Shown here piece after piece: positions 21,455 to 32,500 of a DNA stretch of 64,000 bases. The stretch is from Roridomyces roridus. Its lineage: Eukaryota > Basidiomycota > Agaricomycetes > Agaricales > Mycenaceae. The notes beneath the pieces were generated by a model that was not told where the DNA came from, searched no databases, and saw nothing but the letters and a program-made list of their open reading frames with translations. The translations under genes and the position numbers were made by a program. The stretch is taken from positions 2,666,001-2,730,000 of the forward strand of contig JARKIF010000004.1 in NCBI GenBank assembly GCA_029378245.1, in the 5' to 3' direction. Numbering within the stretch: the first letter of the stretch is position 1; each line of letters begins with the position of its first letter.

Positions 21455-22498
21455 TCAAGTATCATGAGTGTCAGGGTTTCGACTCTGGTAACGAATGCGA
21501 GCAGAACAGATACTACCCTTCAAACCGCATGTAAGGTGGCGACTGTCAAAGTTGGGGTTGTACACGTCTCCGGAGTGGAAACGTACGGTGATCAATCGCC
21601 CACCAGGTCTGTCGGAGTACGGTTGACGAAAACGAACATACGTCGACCCGTCCATCTCTCCACAAATACAAGTGAAGATCCACAATCCGCTCAATGCCCC
21701 CATGAAAACCAACTCATCTTTATCAGAAATGTGTGAGCGCAGTCGATGATACGACTGATACACCACCCGAGCTTGTGTGTCTTTGACAATTGTAAGCCAG
21801 ACGGTAGCCTTGCCGCTACTTTGAGTCGTTGCCTCTGCTGTGATGGCGGGATTATAGTTTTTGGAAGGGTACTCCTGCTGGCGACGATGTTCAAGCATCT
21901 GCTCTCCATCGCTAGGCGAATAAAGACTCCAGTTCGAAATACGAGCTTGTTCCTCCTGCAAAGGAGTCTGCAAGCTGGAAAGGCTTCCAAACATCCCATT
22001 GCTCTCGATGGACAGACGGGAGTGCTTGACTACTCGCTCTGGAGAGGCTTGGGTGGATGCCGAATGCTGCGCCCCCCGGCGCATCACCGTCGTCTGGCGT
22101 TCAACGGTAATCTGTACTGGGGTAGTAGAAAGTCCGGGTTGAAAAACCTCGAGGTCGTCAATGCGGGGATGAAAGCAGGAGAGGGTGTTAATCCATTCAC
22201 GGATGCCGTGAGAGGGTCTCTGAACGTTCGACGTCTGTGCTTCAGTGAGATATGCTGACGTTAATCTCATTAGTACTACACGCACCTCACCAACCGAAAT
22301 CTGAACTGTGTCAAAATTATGCGGTACCGCCGCCTGAGCCTCGGGTGACACCTCATCACTCAATACTTGTCGGGTACGATGAGTGGTGAGCTCTGGTAGG
22401 GAACGACTGCGTTCTGCAAGAGTATGGTTGAAGTCTCTGAGGTTGTCATCCGAAGAGGATTCCGAAAAGCGAGAGTGGATAAGATCTGCAGTGAACAT
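21455..22498 (-). CDS. Third ORF of element B, unknown function
   Basis: A 347-aa frame starting at the ATG at 22498, 138 bp downstream of the pol stop on the same strand and ending about 100 bp before the LTR. It is Ser/Thr/Arg-rich with no motif I recognise; there is no RT, integrase, chromodomain or envelope-type membrane segment. The C-terminal third (SGLWIFTCICGEMDGSTYVR) looks more folded than the N-terminal part. A GTGCGT...AG pair near codons 70-90 could be an intron. It could be an accessory gene of the element or a captured sequence; I cannot decide. Confidence 0.5.
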   Translation of the reverse strand: MFTADLIHSRFSESSSDDNLRDFNHTLAERSRSLPELTTHRTRQVLSDEVSPEAQAAVPHNFDTVQISVGEVRVVLMRLTSAYLTEAQTSNVQRPSHGIREWINTLSCFHPRIDDLEVFQPGLSTTPVQITVERQTTVMRRGAQHSASTQASPERVVKHSRLSIESNGMFGSLSSLQTPLQEEQARISNWSLYSPSDGEQMLEHRRQQEYPSKNYNPAITAEATTQSSGKATVWLTIVKDTQARVVYQSYHRLRSHISDKDELVFMGALSGLWIFTCICGEMDGSTYVRFRQPYSDRPGGRLITVRFHSGDVYNPNFDSRHLTCGLKGSICSARIRYQSRNPDTHDT

Positions 22499-22635
22499 AA
22501 TGAACAAGATGAGGAGGGAACGAAGTGAGGTGCGCTAATTCCAGGAGAGATTGTTCTTAAATAGTGTGGTGTCGACGGCGATCAGTTTTGCCTTACTGAA
22601 TCCAGTAGCGAGCAAGCCTGCGAATTTATCTGAGC

Positions 22636-25600
22636 TTAAATGGCACTTGATTCGGCAGAGGATTCCATTTCTGATTCAGAGTCTCCGCTGTTCTGGGTCT
22701 CTTGCTCGTCTTCTTCTATTGACCAGCCTGTATGCATGAACCAATGGTTGCGAGTGATGTAAGGGTAAAGTCGGAAGGCAGCGACAGGGTTGTGCAGATT
22801 GGTTGATCCGTCAAGTTCCTGTATAATGTACGCTCCTCCTGCGTTCTTGCGTACTACCTCGTAGGGGCCCATGTACCGGTCAGATGTCTTTCGCCTTGCA
22901 CTTACCTCCATTTCCAGGCTCACATTTCGTATGAGAACCAATTCACCGGGCTCATATTTGTCCTTTTGTAACTTCTTCTGAAATTTCCGCTCAAATTGCG
23001 CTTTTGAATAGAAGCGAGACTTCTTCAGGGTCTCGGCGGCGCGACGGGTGTCCCTTTCATGTTTGGATAATTGCCGAATTCTGAGAGCAAGTAATTCGGA
23101 TGTCGACATGCCAGAATGGAAGCCTTCCACAAGGAACGTGGCCTCAACAAGATCAAACGGTAAAATTGGATCGGTTCCGTGCAGTAACTGGAAAGGAGAA
23201 AAGCCAGTAACTCGACTGACGGTGATTCGGTCAGCAAAGACGGCAAGCGGTAATTTTTCTGGCCACTTGCTAATGTTTCCTCCACATGATGTCACCAGGG
23301 CTTCTCGAAGAGTGAAATGCCCTCGTTCCACAACTCCATTGGCATGCTTGTTGTATGGAGAAATTTTTATCTGTGGAATTCCTAGTGTATTCATGAGTTG
23401 TTCAAAACCAGCACGTACTTCAGATCCATTATCCGTTACTACCTGTCGTGGGCATCCGTACCGCAAATAAATCTGGTTGTAGAAGAAGTTTGCAAGACTC
23501 TGTGCCGTGGCGGCTGTTAGTGCTTTTGCTTCACACACTCCTGACAGATCATCTCGTGCTGCAACAATCATTGAATATTTTCCCACCTTCGGCATTCTCA
23601 TGATGTCAATGTACACCTTCTGGAATAAAACCACGGGGGTGGAAACTGTTAATGGAATCTCAAGCTTCTTCACATTCCTTGTCTGGCAAGTATGGCACGA
23701 AGCAACATGATGTTGAATGTCTGAATACATCCGCGGCCAGAAGAAACGTTTCTTGAGCATTTCCCATAAGGCTTTGACTCCTTTGTGTGCAAGATCCTCA
23801 TGGGCTTGGGTGAGAATTGTCAGTCGTGCTTTTGGGTCCATAATGACATTAAGTGGTGATCCTTTCAAATTCCTTCGCATCATTCTACCGTCTTTGATGA
23901 AAAATCGAGTAGCTTGAGTAATAAAGCGACGATGCTTCTGTGATGTCGGGAACACAGGGCTCTCCAAGGTCTTCAAAAACCGCTCTATTCTCATCAAGTC
24001 TGACTCCTGAGTACGTCGTGAAAGATTGCAAGATGGCAGTTCCTTTTCTCGGTAAGGAAGAATGATGGCTTGACCATAGCTGACATACAAAGAAATTTCG
24101 TCCAACCATGAATCATCGTCACTGACTATTTCCTCTCCTTCTGCAGGTAGTCTTCGAGAAAGAGCGTCTGGTCCTTGAAACTGGGTTGCAGGTACATGTC
24201 GGAAGGTGAAATGAAATAACAGTATACCTTGAATCCACCGGTTCATGGCTGCATCAGGTTGCACATCTGGGTTATTGAGGATGCCTTGAACAAATTTTGC
24301 ATCCATTTCGACTTGGAAATTTTTCGCCCCATATATGTGTAGTCGCCAGCTTCGGAGGGCCCGATACAATCCGAACAATTCTAACTTGGGCTGTGAGTAC
24401 CGAGACTCGCGTTCACTCATTGGAATGGAACCATATCTTGCTGGTCTTCGTCTATTTTCTTCGTCCAACTGCAAAAGAATCATTCCCACTGCAACCCTGG
24501 AGGAGTCGACTGCAAGTATGATTGGTAATTCTGTTTCGTAGTCCAGAGGGCGCAATGCAGGTGCGGTGACAATGAGTAGTTTGATCTTCTGGAAGGCCTC
24601 CATTCTTCGCTGGGTCCATTCAAAGTCTACGTGTTTCCTATATAACTCGGTGAGTGGTCGAATAACCAGTGAGTAATTAAGGATCCAGATTCGCACAGTT
24701 CCACAGAGTCCTAGAAATTGGCGTACCTCATGAGGGGTTGTCAGCGGTTTCCAATCCAAAATTGCTGAGACTTTCTTTTTGTCTGGAATTCGCCCTTCAG
24801 AATTGCAGAGTTGACCAATTATCAAGACTTGCGGCCTACAAATTTGAACCTTGGTCCCGGAAAAAGTTGCTCCTGCGCATAATGCTCGATGTAAGATTCG
24901 GTGAACGTCTTGGGCATGTTCCCAAATAAACCGACGGATTCCCGGATTTCCTGGAATTGTTTCTGGTATCCCTTCGGGCGTCAAGTATTGCGATTTTGGA
25001 CCTTTTATAGGTAAGTCATCAATGAACACATTGGCGATATGCGGAATCTCATCTTTCATAATAAAGACCATGCATTTCTGAAATTCCGCTGGTGAGTTGG
25101 TATACCCTGTTGGCATGGACGTGATGCGAAGCAATCCTAAAGGTGTCATAAAAGCAGTCATGTCTCTGCTTTCGGGGTGCATTTTTCTAGCGTCAAATCC
25201 CCAATACAAATCGAAAACCGTATAACATTGACGACCGGCGAATCCTTCCACAAAATCATCAACAATTGGTAACATTCCCGCATCCCGAACAGACACTTTG
25301 TTGAGCGGCTGAAGATCATGGACTATTCGCAATTTTCCATTCTTTTTCACAACACAGAACCAACGTGAGCGATACGAGGACTGGCACATCTCATATACGC
25401 CGGCTTCGATTTTGAGTTTGAGTACATCAATTACTTTCTGCAGGATGGCCGGCGGAATGGGTATATTTTTGTACTCCCAAGGCCGATGTGGAACAGTCGC
25501 AATTTTATATGGTGAGAAATATTCATCTTTGAAAGTGCCTCGTTCTGCGTCTTCGAAAGCAAGAGCTTGTTCGTTGATCTGCAAAATGTGCGTGAAAAGT

Positions 25601-26256
25601 TTCTCCTCTTCCCCACTCAGAAATCCATCATTATTGATTTCCAGCAGCTTCAAACGTTCTTCTGTTATTCGTTTTGATGGTATGAACTCCGGTGGATGAA
25701 TAGGAAGTACAGGAAGCGTTAACAAGGGGTCCTCTGGAATTTGGCGTTTGACTTCGTAATCCGGGGAAAATGTCGTAGATACTGGTCGTATCTTCTTGTC
25801 AACCCGTTTGTACATTGTTAAGGCGTGGAGTTCCTGCCCTTGTTCGTTGCTGCACATGACAGGATAAATAATATACTCGTCGTCTGCCTGAAAATACTCC
25901 CAGTCTGTTTTGTGTATCAAGTTCAATCTGGTTTCCGTTTCCATTGTTTCAAAGTCATCGGCACAATAATATGGATACGAACTTGGATTCTCAGATTGCT
26001 CGCACTGCATCAGCATAAGTTCCGATCGAGACTGCATGTATTGAATAGCTACGTCAATACAAGACCGGAAACTATACAGAGTACAAGAGGAAGCATAAAG
26101 GTAGCATAGGAGGAGGCATACTAGAATCCAGAAGAAATTACAAGTCCGAAAGTCCTCTGAATCAGAAACTGGAATGGAGTCCGTAACCAAGGCGTTTGCC
26201 GTTGAAGGCAGGAACACGACGACAAGCAAAAATAGCGCCGTTGAAGACGCGGTCAT
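22636..26256 (-). CDS. pol: Pol of element B (RT, RNase H, integrase)
   Basis: From the ATG at 26256 the frame gives 1,206 aa. It opens with a signal-peptide-like run (TALFLLVVVFLPSTANA) and a second hydrophobic segment (FFWILVCLLLCYLYASS). The reverse transcriptase follows (KNGKLRIVHDLQPLN; active site FIDDLPIKG, a variant of YxDD), then RNase H, integrase with an HHCC finger ending SCHTCQ and the catalytic Asp/Asp/Glu set (YIDIM, VTDNGSE, NGVVERGH), and a C-terminal acidic tail. The open frame extends upstream to 27705, but that part overlaps ORF1 in another frame and lacks motifs. Pol lies in the +1 frame to ORF1, so it needs frameshifting, splicing or its own start. Confidence 0.85.
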   Translation of the reverse strand: MTASSTALFLLVVVFLPSTANALVTDSIPVSDSEDFRTCNFFWILVCLLLCYLYASSCTLYSFRSCIDVAIQYMQSRSELMLMQCEQSENPSSYPYYCADDFETMETETRLNLIHKTDWEYFQADDEYIIYPVMCSNEQGQELHALTMYKRVDKKIRPVSTTFSPDYEVKRQIPEDPLLTLPVLPIHPPEFIPSKRITEERLKLLEINNDGFLSGEEEKLFTHILQINEQALAFEDAERGTFKDEYFSPYKIATVPHRPWEYKNIPIPPAILQKVIDVLKLKIEAGVYEMCQSSYRSRWFCVVKKNGKLRIVHDLQPLNKVSVRDAGMLPIVDDFVEGFAGRQCYTVFDLYWGFDARKMHPESRDMTAFMTPLGLLRITSMPTGYTNSPAEFQKCMVFIMKDEIPHIANVFIDDLPIKGPKSQYLTPEGIPETIPGNPGIRRFIWEHAQDVHRILHRALCAGATFSGTKVQICRPQVLIIGQLCNSEGRIPDKKKVSAILDWKPLTTPHEVRQFLGLCGTVRIWILNYSLVIRPLTELYRKHVDFEWTQRRMEAFQKIKLLIVTAPALRPLDYETELPIILAVDSSRVAVGMILLQLDEENRRRPARYGSIPMSERESRYSQPKLELFGLYRALRSWRLHIYGAKNFQVEMDAKFVQGILNNPDVQPDAAMNRWIQGILLFHFTFRHVPATQFQGPDALSRRLPAEGEEIVSDDDSWLDEISLYVSYGQAIILPYREKELPSCNLSRRTQESDLMRIERFLKTLESPVFPTSQKHRRFITQATRFFIKDGRMMRRNLKGSPLNVIMDPKARLTILTQAHEDLAHKGVKALWEMLKKRFFWPRMYSDIQHHVASCHTCQTRNVKKLEIPLTVSTPVVLFQKVYIDIMRMPKVGKYSMIVAARDDLSGVCEAKALTAATAQSLANFFYNQIYLRYGCPRQVVTDNGSEVRAGFEQLMNTLGIPQIKISPYNKHANGVVERGHFTLREALVTSCGGNISKWPEKLPLAVFADRITVSRVTGFSPFQLLHGTDPILPFDLVEATFLVEGFHSGMSTSELLALRIRQLSKHERDTRRAAETLKKSRFYSKAQFERKFQKKLQKDKYEPGELVLIRNVSLEMEVSARRKTSDRYMGPYEVVRKNAGGAYIIQELDGSTNLHNPVAAFRLYPYITRNHWFMHTGWSIEEDEQETQNSGDSESEMESSAESSAI

Positions 26257-26572
26257 AACCGTAAGTAGAGACGAAATTGTAGCAAGTGGGCATGGGCATG
26301 TAATCCGAAAAGGTTGGATGGAGGTCGAGACAGTCCGCGTACGGGAAGGGGGAATGCATAACATGCTCGTATCAAATGATGATGGTACAGTTCGAGCAAG
26401 GATGGAAGGAAGGCATGGAACATCATGGAAGGAAGGCGTATCAGACGGCAGTGGTGTTACAATTCGAGGGAGGAAGAAAAAGATACATAGTTGGTCCGTT
26501 AGCCTGGTCCTGAGAATTTTAAGTTGATCCGCGGCGAACGAAAAGAAAGGAGACGTACTCGGGCCCGACTGC

Positions 26573-29500
26573 TCAGTAATGACGATCCGGAAGATAAGAG
26601 CCAACGGCAACAGGATCGGTAAGAAGACGAGGATCAATGTAAACCGTCGGCACACTCCCCAGAAGGTCCACGTCCGCCATGGCAACGCTGTTCGCGTGAT
26701 CCCACTGCGCAAAGAGCGCTTTGGAATCCTCCCCGTAGGAACTGGTATCAATGGACTGCGACTTGTTGGTAGGGAGTAGTGATTGGGCTCGAAAACCCGG
26801 GGTGGTAAAGGCCGCGATACGCTTGTCGCGATGCTGATCGACATCGGTGTCCGATACTTGGGGGTGGTCGACGACAATCTCGACGTTGGCGTGGGCGTCA
26901 GGAGAAAACTGGTAGGGTTCGTCGTCAGCATTGCTGTCGGTTGAGGAGCTGCCAAATATATCGGAGCCCGAGCTTGACTCGTCAGAGTCGGCATACGTGT
27001 CAAGGTATCCCCCCGTGAGAAGGAACTTGACAGCCGTCCTCTCGCGAAATTGAACTCGAAGGCAGTCGAAGACGAGGGCGGCGAGGTAGTAGAGTCGTTG
27101 GTGGATGAGGAGGATGAGATAAATGTGGAATTTTGCGGTCTCCTCGTCGGTAAGCAACGGGTGGCTGAAGCGACGATGGCCATCGTGCTGGGGGAGTCGA
27201 GTATGATAGTCGACGGCGAACTGTTGAAGCTTTCGTTGAAGCTCGTCGTAGCGCTCCCGGCCAAAACAAAAGTCTGATTGCAGGCTGACAAGGGCGCCTT
27301 GTATACTGTCCATTCCGCGGCGGAGTAAACGTCGTCCGTGAGCGAGCTCCTGGATGGTGGGTACTTGGGTATAGTTCGTAGCTTTAAGTGCTTCTTGGTA
27401 AATAACAGTTCGTCGTAGTTGATCACCAAGAAACTTACGAAAACTCTTGGAGACTCGACGATTGGCTGCCTCACTATCGGACCCATCGGTCGACGGGGAA
27501 TCGTCCCTGCTTTTACGCTTGAGGGGTCTGGAACTCGTACATAAACCTGCGCCCGCTTCGTTAGCGTCTTGAGGCGCGGAAATGGATGAGTTCGATGGCA
27601 CCTGGACGCCGCCGCGAGTAACGAGGTAGGTGCGAAACATCGTTGCCTGCGGAATGGGATGGGGCTGCGGCCGAATTGGTGCAGGGAATGCCGCGTGTAC
27701 GTCATTGAGCCCCTCCGTTGCTTCGCGAAATCTTCGATCTCCTTCCCTCGTCATCGCTTCAAAATCGGAATGGCGACTCGACGTCCCATAATAGTAGGCT
27801 TGGCGGAACTCTCGTAAGGGTAGCGCCGCCGCCAGGATCTCGTTTTCACGAAGAAGATACTGGTGTGCGCAAATTCCATCCGTCCAGCTTCCTAGATTCT
27901 TGTTGATGACGGCGTCTGACTGATGAGGATGTCTAGCGTGGGCGGGAGGGAAACCAGTGGAGGCTTCCACCATGCGCATAAATTCGACGGCGTCAACGTC
28001 GTCGTCAGGCGGGACATCGGCAAAGTATTCGTCAAACGGGGGAGGGTATTGATAGTCCTCTGCAGTAGGTAGAGGAGGCGGGGCATCAACGGGCGCATAG
28101 CCATACGGATCGTCTCTGAAAAACTTGTAAGTTGATTCATCGTTATGAATGCAAGAACTTGAAACTGACCCGGACGTCTGACCGAAACCGTAGTCAGTAA
28201 AAGACGACGACGATCCCGTCGAGGAAGTATTGTCGGATGTGGTCCAATGGGCGGGCAAAGGGGTGTTCTTCCAATCGTCGTACGCGTCTCTCGTCGACCC
28301 CGTAGACCAGGCAGCTTCCGCTTCCGAATCCCTTCGCTGGAACTCCAGAATCTCCGCATTCTCCGTGGTCGTTGTCGCCGCTCCTGCCGCATCGTAGATG
28401 TTGGCCCACGAAGCGTTTGCCCACGACGAGTATTCTGCAGAGTTTGCAGCCGCCGACCCCGCAGCGACTTGTTCTCGTTCGCGCAGACACCGAGCCTCTG
28501 CGTCACTCAAAACCCAGTCCCCCGTCGAATCCATCTGAGGGCTGTGGTGGTGTGACGCGTCATTGTGAGAAGCGGGGATGGACGACTGAGAAAGGGATTC
28601 CGCCACGGCTGACTGGTCGTCAGGCAGCGATGGAGATGAATGGGTGACAGTTGGGAGAACGAATTCGTTAGCAGCGTGCATGAGTACGGTGGGAGCTTTC
28701 TGAAAGTGCCATGGAACTGGTTTGGGGGAGACGAGTGGAGGGGGACGTGGCGTGTCGGGTCGTTTCGAGGGCGTAGGTTGAGCATAGACAATAGCGGCGG
28801 GGTCAGCACCAGGCACCGTCGTACCCGCACCAAGCGCGTGCACGACAGGTGTGGGCGTGTCGATATGGAAGAGAGCAGAGTCGGGTTTCGGATTGAATAG
28901 GCGCTCGTTCGGCGTGACGTGAGGCTGTGCGAACGGATCATAACGAAACGGCAGTGCTTGCGGGTTAAGGCTTGACTTGGCCCGAGCCAGTGGTGTAGCC
29001 GAGTCATCTTCCTCTTCTTCCCCGTCGTCCTTCAATCCCAAACCCAATCTGAACGGCTGCCTATGGGTGAGGAGTATTTGAGTCATCAATTCCGACAATT
29101 TCAGATTCTCATTGACGTACTGTAGTTCCTCAATGGCCTTTCGAGCCTGCGCGTCCATAGCGCGGCGGTCGGCTATTTGGTCTTCCAAAATCTCGGCGGC
29201 GGAACGAGCTTGGTTCTCAGCCATACGCGCAGCCTCAGACAATTGGATTAACGACCGCGTCTCGGCAGTAACAACTCCGCCATCCATGTAAACTCGGTTC
29301 AAAATGGTGGGAGGCAGCATTGCGGCCATGATACGCGTTATGGGAAAGTCGGATGCTGCAGGGTTGGGGGACACGGCTGCTGGGTAAGGGGTTGCAGGGC
29401 GGACGGGCGTATTATTCGGTACGTGCGGGTATTCTTCCTCAACCTCTCCTTCGGCGTCTTCGTCAGTCTCAATGGGCTGGGCCTCGCCACCCGTCGTTGT

Positions 29501-32500
29501 ATCAGCCTCGTCATCAGCATCCCCTTCAGCATCTAACATTCGTTTCAGTTCTCCCGGCTCAATCCAATCATCAAGATAGATCTCACCTTTATCTTCCCCT
29601 TCCTCGGCATCTAGGTTGCGCGTTAGCTTTGGGTCCCATTCTCGAGCGTCGTACACTGCACGCAGGCGATGCGAGACGCAAATGACAAACTCACCTTCGT
29701 CATTCACATCCATTCGTTCCCCATCCCCAATATCAGAACCAGCAATAGACACGAGAGAGGGCATACTTCCGTTCGATGACGATTCCTCCGAGTCGGGAGG
29801 TGTTGCCCAGATCCCGCGCGCTACTATGCTCTGTCCATATTGTGAACCCAATGATGGGGCTTCTTCGCTGTGCGTACGGGAGCTGTGGAATTCTTCGTCT
29901 CCGCCTTGGTCGTCTTCGCTGCCACTTTCCTCACCACCTCCTCCTTCTTCACTGTCCTCGCCTTCCGTTTGCGCGTACTGGGTTTGGCGCGAATGGGTTG
30001 CTCCGACTGCGGAGCGTCTCGAGGGTGATTGCGAATCCGAGTGGAGCGACGAACTGTGGAAGTCGGATTGCTGGGTGTGACGGAACCAGCCGTCGTCGGC
30101 GTAGAAAGTGTGCTGCTGTCGATGGTGACGTCGAGAGCCACCTGCACCGGCGCGGTTGCCTGTGGCACCGGGGGCGTTTCGGGCGCGGGGGACGGAGTTT
30201 GTCGTCGTCCTCGTGAACCCGTTGCGGAGGGGGCGGGGGCTGATCTCTTGTTGGCGCGATAGATGCCTTTCGTGGCCATGGCTTTGATGCGATGTAGACG
30301 ATTGGCGGGAGTGGTCGTTATCGAAGTGATTAGGACCGTTAGTCTGCTGTCCAACTTCGTGAGCGTGCTGATTCGTCGTTTCGTGTTCATTACTCACAGA
30401 ATACAACGTAGCTTCATGCGGGTGATCCAAATTCGTCTCTGCAGGTCGTTGATGCGTTCCTGCACGGTCATTCACTGGTTGGTGTCGGTCGAGTTCTTGG
30501 AAGTTTTGCATAACCTCCGACAAACGAGTGTCCGAAGGGTATGGGAGTTCTAGTGGCCAGACGGTTGAGGTTACTGAAGGGGCTTGTACAAGGTGAGAGT
30601 AGAGGTGTCCGGTGAGGGTGCATGGTCGCTGATCCTCTTTGTTATATAGGATTTGCAGCGTGTTCAGATTTACTAATTGGTGCACTTTCGTGCCGTCGGC
30701 TCGAAGATACCCTCCAAGGTAAGTTGTCTGAGGTGATGCTGCGAATGAGGGACTGATTTCTAATGGTTCCTTATTCAGGTAACGGTCCCATTGGACGGCA
30801 AGAGCTTTCCGAATTGCCATGTCGGGTGTATCGTCTCCAACATGCCCGTCCGGGGTGCCTGGCTGATGAAGGTGTTCCCTAGTTAAGTATCGAATTTCCT
30901 CGAAATCTCGAAGTGACATATGATGAACTGGTGTCGAGACTAATCCGACGTATGCTGATGGTTCTTCCCCGTTGCCTTCTTGCTCCCTTTTATCCAGTAA
31001 CAATCCCTCACTGCTTTCCATTTGTAGATAAATCTTCAAAGTAATCCAGCCTACGGCAATGGTCAAAAACCCCACTACGACGCGAGCAAATCTTAAAATG
31101 GAAAGACACAAGTCTCCAGCTTCTCGTTCGAGCGACATCGTTCTTTTGATGTTGTCTCCGGACTTGTTTTCTATTTGTATCAATTCGTCGGCGGATTTCT
31201 GGTCATTACTCAGTGAGGGAATTGCCTCTTGTAGTAACCCTCTTACATTCCCATTGTTGGTATTCCCTGAATAAGAAATCATCGTCTTCTCGCCGCCGTT
31301 TCCTGTTTGAGTAACCCGAGAATGGAAATCCTCTGCGATCGCCGCTCCTTCTGGATTTTCTGTTTCGATCTCGTCTACATGACATACCTGCATTAGATTC
31401 GACTGATCGTCTGGCTCGGCATACATGTACGAGTGCATCGGACCGCTTTTTCCGAGAGCAATTGCCGACGGATCACCCTCGAACGGAATGACAAGCAACT
31501 CGTACCGTGGACGTCGAGTATGCTTGTCCTTGAAAACCAAGTATGTTCCTTCATCCCGCTCGTCTATGCTGACCAAGTTCCCGCGCTGCCAGGGTCGTCC
31601 AAGTAGTAATTCAAACGGCGCATTGTGAGAAAGCCAGACATCTGCGGCCGTGTGTATTCCTCCACAATCTAAATCCACGCTGTCAATCCACCCTTGCAGT
31701 TGCCCACTTCCTCCGTTTGCGTCGTTCATATTCGTCGTCCGAGACATGTCTACAGGTTTTCGAATTTTCAAGGCCGCTACATCCGCTCTGGTTACGTTCA
31801 ATTGTGACCCGGTATCGATGATGGCGCAAATCGTTGAATCGGCGGTTTGCATATCGACTTTAATCAAGAATCCTTCTTTCCGTGGCCATGTAAATCCTGA
31901 GAACGCTGGAATGCTGTCAGCTGTTTTCCCTAACAAGACTGCCTTGACGTTCTTGACCCGAATCAAGTCTTGAAATTCCGTACGCACATCCTTTGATGAC
32001 TCCATTAACTCTCGGACGGTAACTGGAAGCTGCATATCCAGAATTCGTTCCGCAAGTTTTCGCTTGTCAACAGTTCCTGAAATCGCAGATTGTCGTCCTA
32101 TTCTTGGTTCCGGCTTCTTCTTTTCTCGATCGTTCAACCCATCTGGCTTCTTACGAACTCCTTTCTGGGTTTCATTTGATGCAGGCAGTGCATCTTCCAT
32201 AATTGCGTCCGGTCGGTCCTGGATTCGTACTTTTCGGGCATCTACAGGTTTCGGTTCAGGAACAATTGGTGCTGTCTTCACCTTCTTGGGTAATGCTTCA
32301 TCAATTGGTACTGCTGAATTTCGTCCGGGTCCTGGACGATGCGGTAAAGGTATCTTGACGGGTGGAGGAGTTTTATTGCGGACACGTGTGGGTGCATATA
32401 CCCCATCCATTACCTCTCGTCTCGCACTGCGAGTGCTAGCTGTTGCTCGTTCTGCAGCATTCACGACGGTACCGTATTGTCTTCCTTGTTCCTTAGGAAT

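Noticed and set aside
21129..21458. Minus-strand frame across the LTR boundary of element B
   Set aside because: It crosses from the LTR into internal sequence and consists of repeat-derived and hydrophobic chance sequence.
26257..27705. Upstream extension of the pol frame of element B
   Set aside because: It overlaps ORF1 in another frame, is Ser/Thr/Pro-rich without motifs, and the first plausible start is ATG 26256.
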